Positions 32,630 through 41,928 are shown, numbered from the stretch's first letter. The stretch: DNA of 64,000 nucleotides from Bacillota bacterium (GCA_023386955.1 JAEWIS010000023.1:558001-622000); one strand, 5' to 3'. The notes: generated by a model from the letters alone, not told the origin. Numbers and translations are program-made.

Positions 32630-35457
32630 AGCGCCAGCTCCACCGCAAGGTGGTCCATGAGCTCCGCAGGTTTTTGGAGGATGGGGAACAGGTATCCCCG
32701 GAGCAGGCCACGGACGCCTTTATTCATTTGGTCATGGAGGCTGCTTCAGGAGCAGCTGGGGTTCCGGTTGAAAAGTGGGCCGTCGGGAACAGTCTCCAGC
32801 CCCTATTTCCGGCAATGTACCCGGAGGGTTTCAGGGAAAAGGCTCTTCAATTGTTGGGCGGGATTCCGGACCAGGATTGGCGTCTGGACCCGCAGCTGCC
32901 GGGTTGGCTGTACCAGTATTGGCTCACACCCGAAAAAGACCGGCTGTTTCGTATGTTTAAAAGTGGTGCAAAAGCCAGTCATGGTGACATTCCTGCCGTC
33001 ACGCAGCTTTTCACACCGGAATGGATCGCCCGTTATCTGGTGGAAAATACACTGGGACGCTTATGGTCCCGATTATACCCGGAAAGCGGTCTTATCAGCC
33101 GCTGGACATATTTTGACCGGAGTGCTGACATATCCCCAGACGCCCCCGGTGGGCCGGAGGAGTGGACTGTCCTTGATCCGGCATGCGGCTGCGGCCATCT
33201 GTTGGCTGCCGCCTTCGATGTTCTGATGGACATGCACCTTGAAGCCGGGATAGAACCGGTACAGGCTGTGCGTATAATTCTGAACCGCCAGCTGGTTGGT
33301 TTGGATATCGACCCCAAGGCGGTGGACATGTGCCGCTTTGTCCTGCTGCAAAAGGCTGCGGCGGTGGCGCCTTCTGTCATCTATGAGGAAGTGGAATGGG
33401 GTATTGAAGCGATAACCCGGGAAAAGGGATACCGCTTCGGCAGCCTGGACAGAGGAGAATCGAAAGCGGTGTCATTAGGGAGGGCAGGGGCTTCGTATGA
33501 AGCAGATCCCGGCAGATTATTAAGCAGAAAGTATCATGCCGTCATCACTAATCCTCCGTATTTGGGCCGGCGGAACATGGATAAGGAGCTTGGGGATTTC
33601 CTGGATCGGTCTTATCCCCGGACCTCCGCCGACCTGTTCGCCGCTTTCCTGGAGCGGTGCTTGGATTTCCTATATCCGTCCGGATATTTCGGAGCCATCA
33701 CTCCGCAATCGTGGATGTTCCTCTCCGGCTTCGAGGAGCTGCGCACGGGTATTTTGACCCGGGAAACCATTGTGAGCCTGCTGCATTTGGGGGCAAGAGC
33801 TTTCGAGGATAACAACGGACAGGTGGTGCAGACGGTAAGCTTTGTCCTGCACAAATCCCCGCCCTCATGGGGTGCTGCGGGCAGCTTTTGGAGGCTGACG
33901 GAAGGGCCTTCCTCCCATAAGGCGGAGGTGTATAAACGCAATAACTGGTGGAATACCGCTGTGTATAAGGCTTCCCAAGCCATGTTCCGCCATATTCCGG
34001 GAATGCGGATGGCCTATGCGCTGCCGGAGGATTGGGCGCGGCTATTCGGGCGCTTTCCGCCCTTGGACCGGTACTATGCGGTCAAAAAAGGAATGGATAC
34101 CGGCTGCAATGACCGGTATGTCCGGTTATGGCATGAGGTGCCGCAGGAGCAGTTAAGCTTCCGCTGCACAGACCCGTCGTTGGCCCATTGGTTTCCGTAT
34201 GCCAAAGGCGGTGGACCTCAAAAATGGTACGGCAATCATTATTTCGTGGTTTACTGGCGGAATAACGGTGAAGCCATCCGCAGGGACAGCCGCTCCAATC
34301 TTCGGAATTACGCTTATTTTGGCCGCCAGGGCATCACCTGGTCTACGGTTTCCACGGGAAAGCCGGGCTTCCGGCTGCTGGAGCGGGGGTTTCTGTTCGA
34401 CAACGGCGGCTCCTGTCTGTTTCCCGAAGAGGGAAGGGAGGAAACACTTCCTGCGCTGCTGGCTTATCTGAACTCGGAATTCACCGCCATACTGCTGTCC
34501 CAGATGAACCCGACCTTGAACATTCAGCCGGGAGACGTTGCACGTCTTCCGCTTGACGAGGCGCTGCTGCTTGATGCCCGGATGAAGGAGCTGGGGGAGG
34601 CTTGCCTGCGTCTCGCCAAAGCGGAATGGGATGAATCGGAGCGTTCCTGGGATTATGTTGGGCATCCGGCGGTTCATTCCTGCCGGGAGGATACAGTGGA
34701 GGCCAGCCTTCGGCGGAGCTGGGAGATGCGCTGCCGGAGAGCGGTGGAGACGGAGAGACTGGAGCGGGCCATTAACCGGCTGGTGTATAGCCATTATGGA
34801 CTGCAGCCGCTGTACGGTTATCCGGACGGGGAGCAAGAGGCAGCGGAACTGCCCCTCTTAAAGGAGACGGCTGAGTCCTTCCTGGCTTATGCGGCAGCGT
34901 GTTTGCTCGGTACATATCCGCAGGGGATAGACGATCCTGCATTCACCAGCTCTCCTCTGATTCGGGATTCCGAATGGGTTCCCCGTTTAAAGGTTTGGCT
35001 GGGCCAACTTTGGAATCCTTGCGACACGGACAGTAATGTGGAGGCTGTCGCCCGTTTATTGGGAATCCGGCCCAAGGAAAGTGTTGAACAGCGTCTTCGC
35101 CGGTATTTCTCCCGAGAGTGGTATCCCGCCCATTACCGGGAATTCGGGGGATATCCCCGGTATTTACGGATTTGCTCGGGGCCCCGGCAAGCTCTCCTGG
35201 CTTATGTGACTGCCTTATGTCTTACGGAGGAGGCAATAGACGAGATTTATAAATTATGTGTCCAGCGCAGGGAGGAGCTGCGGGGAGCTACACATGAAGC
35301 AGATGAGTGGAGGCTGGATATGGAAGAGCTGGACAGTTTCGCACGGCGGTTGAAAGAATATCTGGAGTCGTGCAAAGCAGGCAGGGTAAGCCTTAGCCAG
35401 GAGGATGAGGATACACGTGCTTGGATGGATCGGCACCGCTCTGTTTTCGATTGTTAA
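32626..35457 (+). CDS. Orphan PglX-like adenine-specific DNA methyltransferase
   Basis: The 943-residue protein resembles BREX PglX and other type IIG N6-adenine methyltransferases. FTPEWIARYLVENTLGRLW (about 122-140), DPACGCGHLLAAAFD as SAM motif I (about 183), VGLDIDPKAVDMCRF, and NPPYLG as catalytic motif IV (about 308) are all present. LLHLGARAFEDNNGQVVQT and WFPYAKGGGPQKWYGN continue the PglX pattern. Family members are usually about 1,150-1,250 residues, so it is somewhat short. No pglZ, brxA/B/C or brxL, nor a recognisable nuclease motif, is nearby. GTG 32626 overlaps the sirtuin stop by four bases; GTG 32605 is an alternative. Probably an epigenetic or solitary methyltransferase. Confidence 0.78.
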   Translation: MKRQLHRKVVHELRRFLEDGEQVSPEQATDAFIHLVMEAASGAAGVPVEKWAVGNSLQPLFPAMYPEGFREKALQLLGGIPDQDWRLDPQLPGWLYQYWLTPEKDRLFRMFKSGAKASHGDIPAVTQLFTPEWIARYLVENTLGRLWSRLYPESGLISRWTYFDRSADISPDAPGGPEEWTVLDPACGCGHLLAAAFDVLMDMHLEAGIEPVQAVRIILNRQLVGLDIDPKAVDMCRFVLLQKAAAVAPSVIYEEVEWGIEAITREKGYRFGSLDRGESKAVSLGRAGASYEADPGRLLSRKYHAVITNPPYLGRRNMDKELGDFLDRSYPRTSADLFAAFLERCLDFLYPSGYFGAITPQSWMFLSGFEELRTGILTRETIVSLLHLGARAFEDNNGQVVQTVSFVLHKSPPSWGAAGSFWRLTEGPSSHKAEVYKRNNWWNTAVYKASQAMFRHIPGMRMAYALPEDWARLFGRFPPLDRYYAVKKGMDTGCNDRYVRLWHEVPQEQLSFRCTDPSLAHWFPYAKGGGPQKWYGNHYFVVYWRNNGEAIRRDSRSNLRNYAYFGRQGITWSTVSTGKPGFRLLERGFLFDNGGSCLFPEEGREETLPALLAYLNSEFTAILLSQMNPTLNIQPGDVARLPLDEALLLDARMKELGEACLRLAKAEWDESERSWDYVGHPAVHSCREDTVEASLRRSWEMRCRRAVETERLERAINRLVYSHYGLQPLYGYPDGEQEAAELPLLKETAESFLAYAAACLLGTYPQGIDDPAFTSSPLIRDSEWVPRLKVWLGQLWNPCDTDSNVEAVARLLGIRPKESVEQRLRRYFSREWYPAHYREFGGYPRYLRICSGPRQALLAYVTALCLTEEAIDEIYKLCVQRREELRGATHEADEWRLDMEELDSFARRLKEYLESCKAGRVSLSQEDEDTRAWMDRHRSVFDC

Positions 35458-35517
35458 TGCCATTTGCCACCGTTTCATGTAAGATAGAAGGAGCATGAAT
35501 CAAAGGAGTGCAGGCAA

Positions 35518-36192
35518 GTGTCTATCTTACATAACGATTGGCTTCCCGTGCTGGAGCAGGAATTTGAAAAGCCTTATTATCTGTCCTTGCGCAAGTTTCT
35601 GGCGGAGGAATACCGGCAGACCATTGTGTATCCCGATATGTTCGATATTTATTCCGCCTTTCACTTGACGGATTACAGACAGGTGAAGGCGGTTATTCTC
35701 GGTCAGGACCCCTACCACGGACCCGGACAGGCCCATGGGCTCAGCTTTTCAGTCAAGCCGGGCATCGCCGTTCCGCCTTCTCTGCAGAATATCTACAAGG
35801 AGCTGCGCGACGACATCGGCTGCCCCATCCCGAACCACGGGCACCTGGCCCATTGGGCCAAGGAAGGGGTATTGATGCTGAATGCCGTCCTCACAGTACG
35901 CAAGGACACCCCCAATTCCCACCGGGGCATCGGCTGGGAGGAATTTACGGGCAAGGTGATATCCGTGCTGAATGAACGGGAGCAGCCGGTTGTTTTTATC
36001 CTGTGGGGCAAAAATGCCCAGGAGAAGCTGCCGCTTATTACCAATTCCCGGCATTTGATTATCCAGTCCGCCCATCCCAGCCCTTTTGCGGCAAACCGGG
36101 GCTTTTTCGGCAGCAAACCCTTTTCCCGGACCAATGCCTTCCTAAGCGCCAAAGGAATCGGGGAGATCGACTGGGCCATTCCCAATCTGTAA
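35518..36192 (+). CDS. ung: Uracil-DNA glycosylase
   Basis: The 224-residue protein carries the family 1 motifs: catalytic Asp in [17 protein letters not shown] (about 60-76) and the DNA-intercalating loop HPSPFA (about 187-192). It removes uracil from DNA at the start of base-excision repair. The GTG start at 35518 is supported by AAAGGAG nine bases upstream. The gap after the PglX-like gene is 60 bp and holds no clear terminator, so read-through is possible. With tag and the methyltransferase it forms a small DNA-modification/repair neighbourhood. Confidence 0.95.
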   Translation: MSILHNDWLPVLEQEFEKPYYLSLRKFLAEEYRQTIVYPDMFDIYSAFHLTDYRQVKAVILGQDPYHGPGQAHGLSFSVKPGIAVPPSLQNIYKELRDDIGCPIPNHGHLAHWAKEGVLMLNAVLTVRKDTPNSHRGIGWEEFTGKVISVLNEREQPVVFILWGKNAQEKLPLITNSRHLIIQSAHPSPFAANRGFFGSKPFSRTNAFLSAKGIGEIDWAIPNL

Positions 36193-36210
36193 GTCAAGGA
36201 GACGAACCGG

Positions 36211-37047
36211 ATGCAAGGTTGGTTGAAGCAAAGCCTTCGCCGCATCCCCCTGGTCACTCCCCTCCGCGTAAGACAGCTGCAATGGGGGAGAAACATCGCA
36301 GATTGGCGCCAGGGTATACGTTTTGCCCGCAAAAGCGAATCGCCCTCATTTTCTCATCAGGTTCTTAAGCATAAGTCTCTGATTTTCCGGCCGTTGGCGG
36401 GAACCGACCCGCAATTGCAGCATAACAAGGCGGTTAATCTGGGCATCAGCATCAAGGAGATTGACGGAGTGGTGATCCGGCCCGGGGAAACCTTTTCCCT
36501 ATGGAAGCTTGTTGGGCGGCCTACCGCCCGGAAGGGGTATCTGGAAGGGTTAACCATATCCGGCGGCCAAGTCGGGTCCGGTACCGGAGGCGGGTTATGC
36601 CAGCTGGCGAACCTGATCTTTTGGCTTGGTCTGCATACGCCCTTGGAGGTGGCCGAGCGCCATCACCACAGCTTTGACCTGTTCCCGGACAACCAGCGGA
36701 CCCTTCCATTTGGCAGTGGGACAACTATTTTTTACAATTATCTGGACCTCCGTTTCTATAACCCGACGGATCTGGAATTTCAAATCCGCCTGTGGCTGTC
36801 CGAGAAGTTCCTGGAGGGGGATATCAGGAGCTCCCGGCCCATGGAACGGGAACACCGGATCGAGGAGCGCAACCACCGCTTCGAGCAGGAGGGGCAGATT
36901 TGGTACCGGAAGAATGAAATCTGGCGGCTGGTTCTGGACCCCGGCACACATAACGTGCTGGAGGAGCGCCTTCTGATCCGCAACCGCTCGGAGGTGCGCT
37001 ACAAGCTTCAATTAGCGCAAGAGGCAGAGGCTGCCGTCCGCAGCTGA
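36211..37047 (+). CDS. VanW family protein
   Basis: The 278-residue protein has VanW-domain hallmarks: KAVNLGISIKEIDGVVIRPGETFSLWKLVG, quoted as VIRPGETFSLWKLVG, then GGQVGSGTGGGLCQLAN (about 128-144), and HHHSFDLFPDNQRTLPFGSG. VanW occurs in vancomycin-resistance clusters and widely in Firmicutes, with unknown biochemical role. There is no clear signal peptide, so it appears cytosolic or processed otherwise. It starts 18 bp after ung and lacks van genes nearby, so resistance is not implied. Confidence 0.88.
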   Translation: MQGWLKQSLRRIPLVTPLRVRQLQWGRNIADWRQGIRFARKSESPSFSHQVLKHKSLIFRPLAGTDPQLQHNKAVNLGISIKEIDGVVIRPGETFSLWKLVGRPTARKGYLEGLTISGGQVGSGTGGGLCQLANLIFWLGLHTPLEVAERHHHSFDLFPDNQRTLPFGSGTTIFYNYLDLRFYNPTDLEFQIRLWLSEKFLEGDIRSSRPMEREHRIEERNHRFEQEGQIWYRKNEIWRLVLDPGTHNVLEERLLIRNRSEVRYKLQLAQEAEAAVRS

Positions 37048-37109
37048 ACGTATAATGTGTACGGGTAATAACCGCAGTTGTTTATCCACGCATAAAAGGA
37101 GTACATGTC

Positions 37110-37601
37110 ATGATGATGATTCGCGATGCTGTTCAAGGCGATGTGCCTGAAATTCTGGAGATTTATAACGATGCGGTAAGGAACCTGGCGGCCACCTTCG
37201 ATCTGGAGGAGAAATCTCTGGAGGAACGGCTGGAATGGTTCGGCCATTACGGCGGCGATTACCCCCTTATCGTTGCGGAGGTTGACGGCAGGGTGGCCGG
37301 TTACAGCTCCCTGTCCAAATTCCGGGAGAAGGAAGCTTACAAGTCCACGGTGGAGCTGTCCTTATATATTGCGCCGGATTGCCGCGGCCGCGGTTTGGGC
37401 AAGGCGTTAATGGAGGAAATCCTCAAACTGGCCAGACAAAACGGCTTCCATACGGTCATTAGCGGGATCACAGCCGGCAACGAGGTCAGTGTCCGCCTGC
37501 ATGAGCATTTTTCATTCGATTATATCGGCAATTTCCGCGAGGTAGGCAAGAAATTCGGAGTTTGGCAGGATGTGCTGTTTTATCAGTTGCTGCTGGAGTA
37601 G
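37110..37601 (+). CDS. GNAT N-acetyltransferase, phosphinothricin acetyltransferase-like
   Basis: The 163-residue protein resembles the Pat/YwnH branch: IRDAVQGDVPEILEIYNDAV near the N-terminus, quoted in part, VELSLYIAPDCRGRGLGKALM (motif A, acetyl-CoA site, RGRGLG) and a C-terminal NFREVGKKFGVWQDVLFYQ. Members acetylate phosphinothricin, methionine sulfoximine or similar amino acids. ATG codons at 37110, 37113 and 37116 are alternatives; AAAGGAG precedes them. Resistance function is family-based inference. Confidence 0.85.
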   Translation: MMMIRDAVQGDVPEILEIYNDAVRNLAATFDLEEKSLEERLEWFGHYGGDYPLIVAEVDGRVAGYSSLSKFREKEAYKSTVELSLYIAPDCRGRGLGKALMEEILKLARQNGFHTVISGITAGNEVSVRLHEHFSFDYIGNFREVGKKFGVWQDVLFYQLLLE

Positions 37602-37609
37602 GGGCGGTT

Positions 37610-38278
37610 ATGTTCAAGTGGATCCGCAGAATCGGTATCGCAATTGTTGCAATAGTGGCTGCTGCAGCGGCCATTGTGCTGTTTATTGACAGATTTGTGG
37701 TGATCAGCGTGAAATCCAGGATCGTCGAACCCGATGAGGCGCCGGATGCCACAGCCATTCTGGTTCTGGGGGCGTCCGTTTTCGGCAACGGTCAGGTGTC
37801 GGATATCTTGAAGGACCGTCTGGATACGGCGCTGGAGCTGTACCGCAATAAAAAAGCCAAGCGGATACTGGTCAGCGGTGACCATGGCAGCGTGGATTAT
37901 GATGAAGTGGGGACTATGAAGCGGTACCTGACGGACCGGAAGGTTCCCGCCTCCGCCATTTTTATGGATCATGCGGGTTTTTCCACCTACGAAAGCATGT
38001 ACCGGGCCAAGGCTGTGTTTGATGTGGACCGGGTGATTATCGTGACCCAGCAGTATCATCTGAGCAGAGCCGTTTTTGTGGGCAAAAGCTTGGGTTTGGA
38101 TGCTTATGGGGTGGCCGCGGATAAACGCTCCTACCGGGATATGGACAAATACAGGCTGCGGGAGGTCCTGGCCCGCAATAAGGACTTCTACCTGTCCCGC
38201 ATCTGGAAGCCTGAACCGCCGGACCTGGGCGACAAAATCCCGATTACCGGGGATGGCCGGGTGACGGCGAATCCGTAA
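37610..38278 (+). CDS. SanA/YdcF-like DUF218 membrane protein
   Basis: The 222-residue protein has one N-terminal membrane helix (about residues 6-28) and a DUF218 domain: ILVLGASVFGNGQVSDILKDR, quoted in part, ILVSGDHG, and VIIVTQQYHLSRAVFVGKSLG. E. coli SanA belongs to this family and influences the cell-envelope barrier to vancomycin at high temperature. A likely envelope role is inferred. ATG 37610 lies eight bases after the GNAT stop and after a GGAG...GGGGCGG site; the upstream extension overlaps that gene. Confidence 0.82.
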   Translation: MFKWIRRIGIAIVAIVAAAAAIVLFIDRFVVISVKSRIVEPDEAPDATAILVLGASVFGNGQVSDILKDRLDTALELYRNKKAKRILVSGDHGSVDYDEVGTMKRYLTDRKVPASAIFMDHAGFSTYESMYRAKAVFDVDRVIIVTQQYHLSRAVFVGKSLGLDAYGVAADKRSYRDMDKYRLREVLARNKDFYLSRIWKPEPPDLGDKIPITGDGRVTANP

Positions 38279-38372
38279 GGGCTGCTTTTGGGGAAGGTTT
38301 TGAATTGTGTTATAATTTGGGGAAGACATTAAGGAGAGGCAAGTTACCGACAGAAAGGTGGAAAAACCGCAC

Positions 38373-39101
38373 ATGCTTACCGTTCGCAATCTTTCGAAGA
38401 AGTGGAAAGACGGCACGGAAATTTTGAATAAGGTGAGCTTTCAGGTGGATGACGGCGAATTTATCGCGGTGATCGGGGCCAGCGGAAGCGGCAAAACGAC
38501 ACTCCTGAACTGCCTGTCCCTGAGGGAAAAGTGGGATCAGGGCCAATACATCTATAACAGCCGCGACATTAGCGGACTAAACCCCTTCCAGGCCTACTCG
38601 CTCCGGCAGGAATGGGGCTTTCTTACGGAAAATCCCGATGTGAATCCGTCCAAGAACGCCTTGAAAAATGTGTTGGACAGCCGTTACCAGCATATGTCCC
38701 TGGTTAGACGGGTGTTTCGCAAGGAGTCTCAAGACGAGCATGTCTACGCCATGGATTTCCTGGAGAAGGTGGGGCTGTTGGATAAAGCCCGTGAGCCTGT
38801 ATCCAAGCTGTCCGGCGGGGAAAAACAGCGGGTTGGGATCGCCAAGGCTTTGATTAAAGGAGCCAAGGTGATTTTTGCCGATGAGCCGCTGAAGGGGCTT
38901 CAGCCGGAGGCCCAAAACCGGGTTATGGAGGATTTGCGGAATGTTTGCAAGCGGGATCAGGTTACCGTGATCTGCGCCATCAGCAGCCTGGAGCACGCGG
39001 AGCGCTACGCCAGCCGGATCTGGGGGATTTCCGGAGGCAAGATAGTCCTGGATATCGCCGCACGCAAGCTCACACAACGAGAGAAGGATATTGTATTCTG
39101 A
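38373..39101 (+). CDS. Orphan ABC transporter ATP-binding protein
   Basis: The 242-residue ATPase has Walker A GASGSGKTT near residue 38, signature LSGGEKQRVG near 147, and Walker B VIFADEPLKGLQPE near 167. The usual D-E-P-T/S-x-G-L-D is changed to D-E-P-L-K-G-L-Q. The H-loop His is not obvious (IWAISSLEHAER). No permease or binding protein gene is adjacent, so its partner must lie elsewhere or it has a non-transport role. ATG 38373 is preferred over GTG 38358 (AAAGGTGG upstream). The uridine kinase gene follows 11 bp later, suggesting one transcript. Confidence 0.8.
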   Translation: MLTVRNLSKKWKDGTEILNKVSFQVDDGEFIAVIGASGSGKTTLLNCLSLREKWDQGQYIYNSRDISGLNPFQAYSLRQEWGFLTENPDVNPSKNALKNVLDSRYQHMSLVRRVFRKESQDEHVYAMDFLEKVGLLDKAREPVSKLSGGEKQRVGIAKALIKGAKVIFADEPLKGLQPEAQNRVMEDLRNVCKRDQVTVICAISSLEHAERYASRIWGISGGKIVLDIAARKLTQREKDIVF

Positions 39102-39112
39102 GGAGGCCAGTC

Positions 39113-39724
39113 ATGCTAGTCATCGGCATTGCAGGAGGCACAGGCTCCGGAAAAACCACCGTAGCCCGTCGCATTCTGAAACGGATCGGCACAGAGCACG
39201 TAGCACTACTATCACAGGATTCTTATTACAAACACCAGCCGCATCTGACAAAGGAGGAACGGGCTCAGGTCAATTACGACCATCCCAACTCCTTTGACAA
39301 TGAACTGTTAATTGAACATCTGCAGGAGCTGCGCCAGGGAAGGAGCATCCAAGTTCCGGTTTATTCCTTCTCTGAGCATATCCGTACGGAGGAGAGTATT
39401 CCGCTTGCACCGACGCCGGTTGTGGTGCTGGAAGGCATTCTGGTGTTGGCCGATGAGCTGCTCCGCAAGGAAATGGACATCAAGGTGTTTGTGGATACGG
39501 ATGCGGATGTGCGGGTACTGCGCCGGATCAACCGGGATATGCGGGAGCGGGGAAGGAGCTTCGATTCCGTATATGCCCAATATCTGAACACAGTCAAGCC
39601 CATGCATGAGGCCTTTATTGAACCCTCCAAGCGTTATGCCGATTTGATTGTGCCCGAAGGCGGCGAGAATGAAATCGCCGTCACCCTGCTGGCTTCACGG
39701 ATTAGACAATCCATTATGACATAG
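39113..39724 (+). CDS. udk: Uridine kinase
   Basis: The 203-residue protein starts MLVIGIAGGTGSGKTTVARR with the P-loop, followed by SQDSYYKHQ (phosphate-acceptor Asp), VNYDHPNSFD, and VFVDTDADVRVLRR and RDMRERGRSFDSV, the lid region. It phosphorylates uridine/cytidine in pyrimidine salvage. ATG 39113 is supported by AGGAGG 6-12 bases upstream; the longer open frame reading through the ABC gene is not real. It ends the possible ABC-udk unit. Confidence 0.95.
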   Translation: MLVIGIAGGTGSGKTTVARRILKRIGTEHVALLSQDSYYKHQPHLTKEERAQVNYDHPNSFDNELLIEHLQELRQGRSIQVPVYSFSEHIRTEESIPLAPTPVVVLEGILVLADELLRKEMDIKVFVDTDADVRVLRRINRDMRERGRSFDSVYAQYLNTVKPMHEAFIEPSKRYADLIVPEGGENEIAVTLLASRIRQSIMT

Positions 39725-39763
39725 CGGAAGGTCTGTCTTTTTTACCCCAAAAGGAGGTTTGCC

Positions 39764-40552
39764 ATGAACGCCCACGAAATCGATTATCAGATTATCGGCA
39801 GTGAAATGCAATTTGTCCAAATTGAATTGGATCCCCAGGAAAGTGTGGTTGCGGAGGCGGGCAGCTTCATGATGATGGATGACGGCATCCAGATGCAGAC
39901 CATCTTCGGGGACGGGTCCAGCGAGCAGCGCGGCTTTATGGGGAAGCTGATGGGGGCTGGCAAGCGGCTATTGACCGGGGAAAGCCTGTTTATGACGGTA
40001 TTCACCAATGCCGCTTACGGCAAGAAGCAGGTTTCCTTCGCTTCACCCTACCCGGGCAAGATCATTCCGTTGGACCTGAGTGAGCTGGGGGGCAAAATCA
40101 TCTGTCAGAAGGATTCCTTCCTGTGTGCGGCCAAAGGGGTGTCTGTGGGCATCGAGTTCCAGCGGAAGCTGGGAACGGGTTTCTTCGGCGGAGAAGGCTT
40201 CATCATGCAGAAGGTGGAGGGTGATGGTCTGGCATTCGTTCATGCCGGGGGAATGGTGGTTGAGAAAATCCTTCAGCCAGGCGAGCTGATCCGGCTGGAT
40301 ACCGGCTGTCTCGTGGCCATGACACGGGATGTCCAATATGATATCGAATTCGTAAAAGGGATTAAATCTGCCGTATTCGGCGGGGAAGGGCTGTTCTTTG
40401 CCACCCTGCGCGGCCCCGGCAAGGTATGGGTGCAATCCTTGCCCTTCAGCAGACTGGCGGACCGTGTGATTTCCGGAGCGGGAGCGGCAGGACGCAAGGA
40501 GGAAGGCAGCATACTGGGCGGACTGGGCAATCTCCTGGATGGGGACAGATAG
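39764..40552 (+). CDS. AIM24/TIGR00266 family protein
   Basis: The 262-residue protein has the family's repetitive beta-rich pattern: [19 protein letters not shown] (about 27-45), [41 protein letters not shown] (about 145-167, quoted in part), and [21 protein letters not shown]-terminal tail ([18 protein letters not shown]) follows. Bacterial AIM24 proteins have no established biochemical function; the yeast homologue is mitochondrial. AAAGGAGG precedes the ATG. It lies in its own short unit ahead of a terminator. Confidence 0.9.
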   Translation: MNAHEIDYQIIGSEMQFVQIELDPQESVVAEAGSFMMMDDGIQMQTIFGDGSSEQRGFMGKLMGAGKRLLTGESLFMTVFTNAAYGKKQVSFASPYPGKIIPLDLSELGGKIICQKDSFLCAAKGVSVGIEFQRKLGTGFFGGEGFIMQKVEGDGLAFVHAGGMVVEKILQPGELIRLDTGCLVAMTRDVQYDIEFVKGIKSAVFGGEGLFFATLRGPGKVWVQSLPFSRLADRVISGAGAAGRKEEGSILGGLGNLLDGDR

Positions 40553-40590
40553 GACAGCATCCTCGGATTGATCGAAATAACATCAAACAA

Positions 40591-40623
40591 AGCCCCGCAG
40601 GCCAACCTGGCATCTGCGGGGCT
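40591..40623 (-). terminator. Terminator of the YpbS-like gene
   Basis: Perfect 10-bp stem AGCCCCGCAG / CTGCGGGGCT. On the minus strand it is followed by TTTGTTTGATG, whereas the plus side has no T-run, so it mainly serves the leftward gene. Confidence 0.8.
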
Positions 40624-40643
40624 TACATGTGATGAGGGGGGAG

Positions 40644-40913
40644 CTACTGCTTCTCCCTCTTCAGTTGTTCGACATAATCTCTGACCATATCTTCGTTGAC
40701 AAACTGGCGGAGCGGTGAAATGCCGTTTTTGGCATGCTCGATAATACGTGCCGTAACCTGGTTGATTGCTTCCGTGGAGAATGCTTCTCCTTTCAGACAT
40801 AACTCAACCGCTTCCTGGATCAGCTCTTCCCTCAGATGGTCCAACTGCTCAAACTCCTGCAGATGCTCATGCTGTTGACGGGAGTGCTGTGAAATGGCCT
40901 CATGCACGTTCAT
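40644..40913 (-). CDS. YpbS-like DUF2533 family protein
   Basis: The 89-residue helical protein reads MNVHEAISQHSRQQHEHLQ at its start and continues with REELIQEAVELC and GISPLRQFVNEDMVRDYVEQ. The length, and the order H-x-A-I..H-S-R..L-D..R-E, fit the DUF2533/YpbS group of Bacillales. No function is known. ATG 40913 follows GGAGGC; an ATG at 40940 lies before that site. It has a dedicated terminator and stands between two rightward transcription units. Confidence 0.7.
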   Translation of the reverse strand: MNVHEAISQHSRQQHEHLQEFEQLDHLREELIQEAVELCLKGEAFSTEAINQVTARIIEHAKNGISPLRQFVNEDMVRDYVEQLKREKQ

Positions 40914-40945
40914 TCGAAACAACGCCTCCTGTTTGAACAAATTCT

Positions 40946-40969
40946 TCTCATTTTTTTAGAAAAATGAGA
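40946..40969. promoter_or_regulatory. Perfect inverted repeat between ypbS-like and motA genes
   Basis: TCTCATTTTT - ttag - AAAAATGAGA, ten-base arms with a four-base centre. It lies 33-56 bp upstream of the YpbS-like start and about 140 bp before motA. It could be an operator or a weak terminator; neither is proven. Confidence 0.45.
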
Positions 40970-41109
40970 TTCTAAATATGATACTATAGATACGCCGCCG
41001 TTACAATGGATTCGACATAAATCGTGATTTTCTCTTTTTAGTCTCAACATTTGTACCGTTTTTTCCGATATACAGAAAAGACAAAGAATACATGCTGGGA
41101 GTTGGAACG

Positions 41110-41928
41110 ATGGAAAAGTCAACGCTTTTGGGATTGGTCTCCGCCGTAATCGGTATCGGGGTCGGGATGGTTCTGAAAGGGGTAAGTCCAGTAGCGCTTT
41201 GGAATCCTGCCGCGCTGCTGATTATCTTCCTGGGAACCTTCGCTGCGGTAGCAATGGCCTTTCCCATGTCGGACGTGAAGAAGCTGCCCGGACTGTTCAA
41301 GCTGATCTTCACGCAGCCCAAGCTCATGGAAAAAGAAGAGCTGATTGTGAAGTTTGTCGAATGGGGCACTATCGCCCGCCGCGAAGGACTTCTTGCTTTG
41401 GAAGCAACAGCTGAAACTGTAGAGGACCCTTTCCTCAAAAATGGCATGAAAATGCTGATTGACGGCAGCGACAGCGAATTTGTCCGCGATGTCATGCTAG
41501 AGGATATTCATGCCATGGAAGACCGCCACAAGGTGGGGGCTCAGCTGTTTTCCCAAGCGGGCATGTATGCGCCCACTCTGGGTGTTTTGGGCGCCGTTGT
41601 GGGCCTGATTGCCGCACTCGGAAATCTGAAGGACATCGACAAGCTGGGGCACTCGGTTGCGGCTGCTTTTGTCGCAACCCTCTTCGGTATTTTCTCCGGA
41701 TATGTACTGTGGCATCCCATTGCCAATAAGCTGAAGCGGATGTCCAAGAAGGAAGTGGAGATCAAGCTGATGATGGTGGAAGGCCTGATTACCTTCGGTT
41801 TGGGAGGCTCTGCCAACTCCATCCGTCAGAAGCTGCTGGTTTTCCTGCCGTCCGGCAGTCGTGATCTGGATGCCAGGGAATCCGCCAAAGGGGAGGTAGC
41901 AGCCATTGGCAAAGAAGCAAAGGCATGA
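41110..41928 (+). CDS. motA: Flagellar motor stator protein MotA
   Basis: The 272-residue membrane protein has four helices (about residues 5-25, 30-50, 148-170, 178-200). TAETVEDPFLKNGMKMLIDG and [26 protein letters not shown], quoted in part, match the MotA/TolQ family cytoplasmic loop and the conserved Pro-containing helix 3. It forms the proton- or sodium-conducting stator with MotB, whose TTG start overlaps its end by 23 bases. A MotP (sodium-type) assignment cannot be ruled out. ATG 41110 follows GGGAG. Confidence 0.9.
   Translation: MEKSTLLGLVSAVIGIGVGMVLKGVSPVALWNPAALLIIFLGTFAAVAMAFPMSDVKKLPGLFKLIFTQPKLMEKEELIVKFVEWGTIARREGLLALEATAETVEDPFLKNGMKMLIDGSDSEFVRDVMLEDIHAMEDRHKVGAQLFSQAGMYAPTLGVLGAVVGLIAALGNLKDIDKLGHSVAAAFVATLFGIFSGYVLWHPIANKLKRMSKKEVEIKLMMVEGLITFGLGGSANSIRQKLLVFLPSGSRDLDARESAKGEVAAIGKEAKA

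Noticed and set aside
32626..35457. A complete BREX defence system
   Set aside because: Only the PglX-like gene is present; flanking genes are a sirtuin and ung.
36211..37047. Vancomycin-resistance cluster
   Set aside because: VanW family genes are widespread and no vanHAX, vanS or vanR is nearby.
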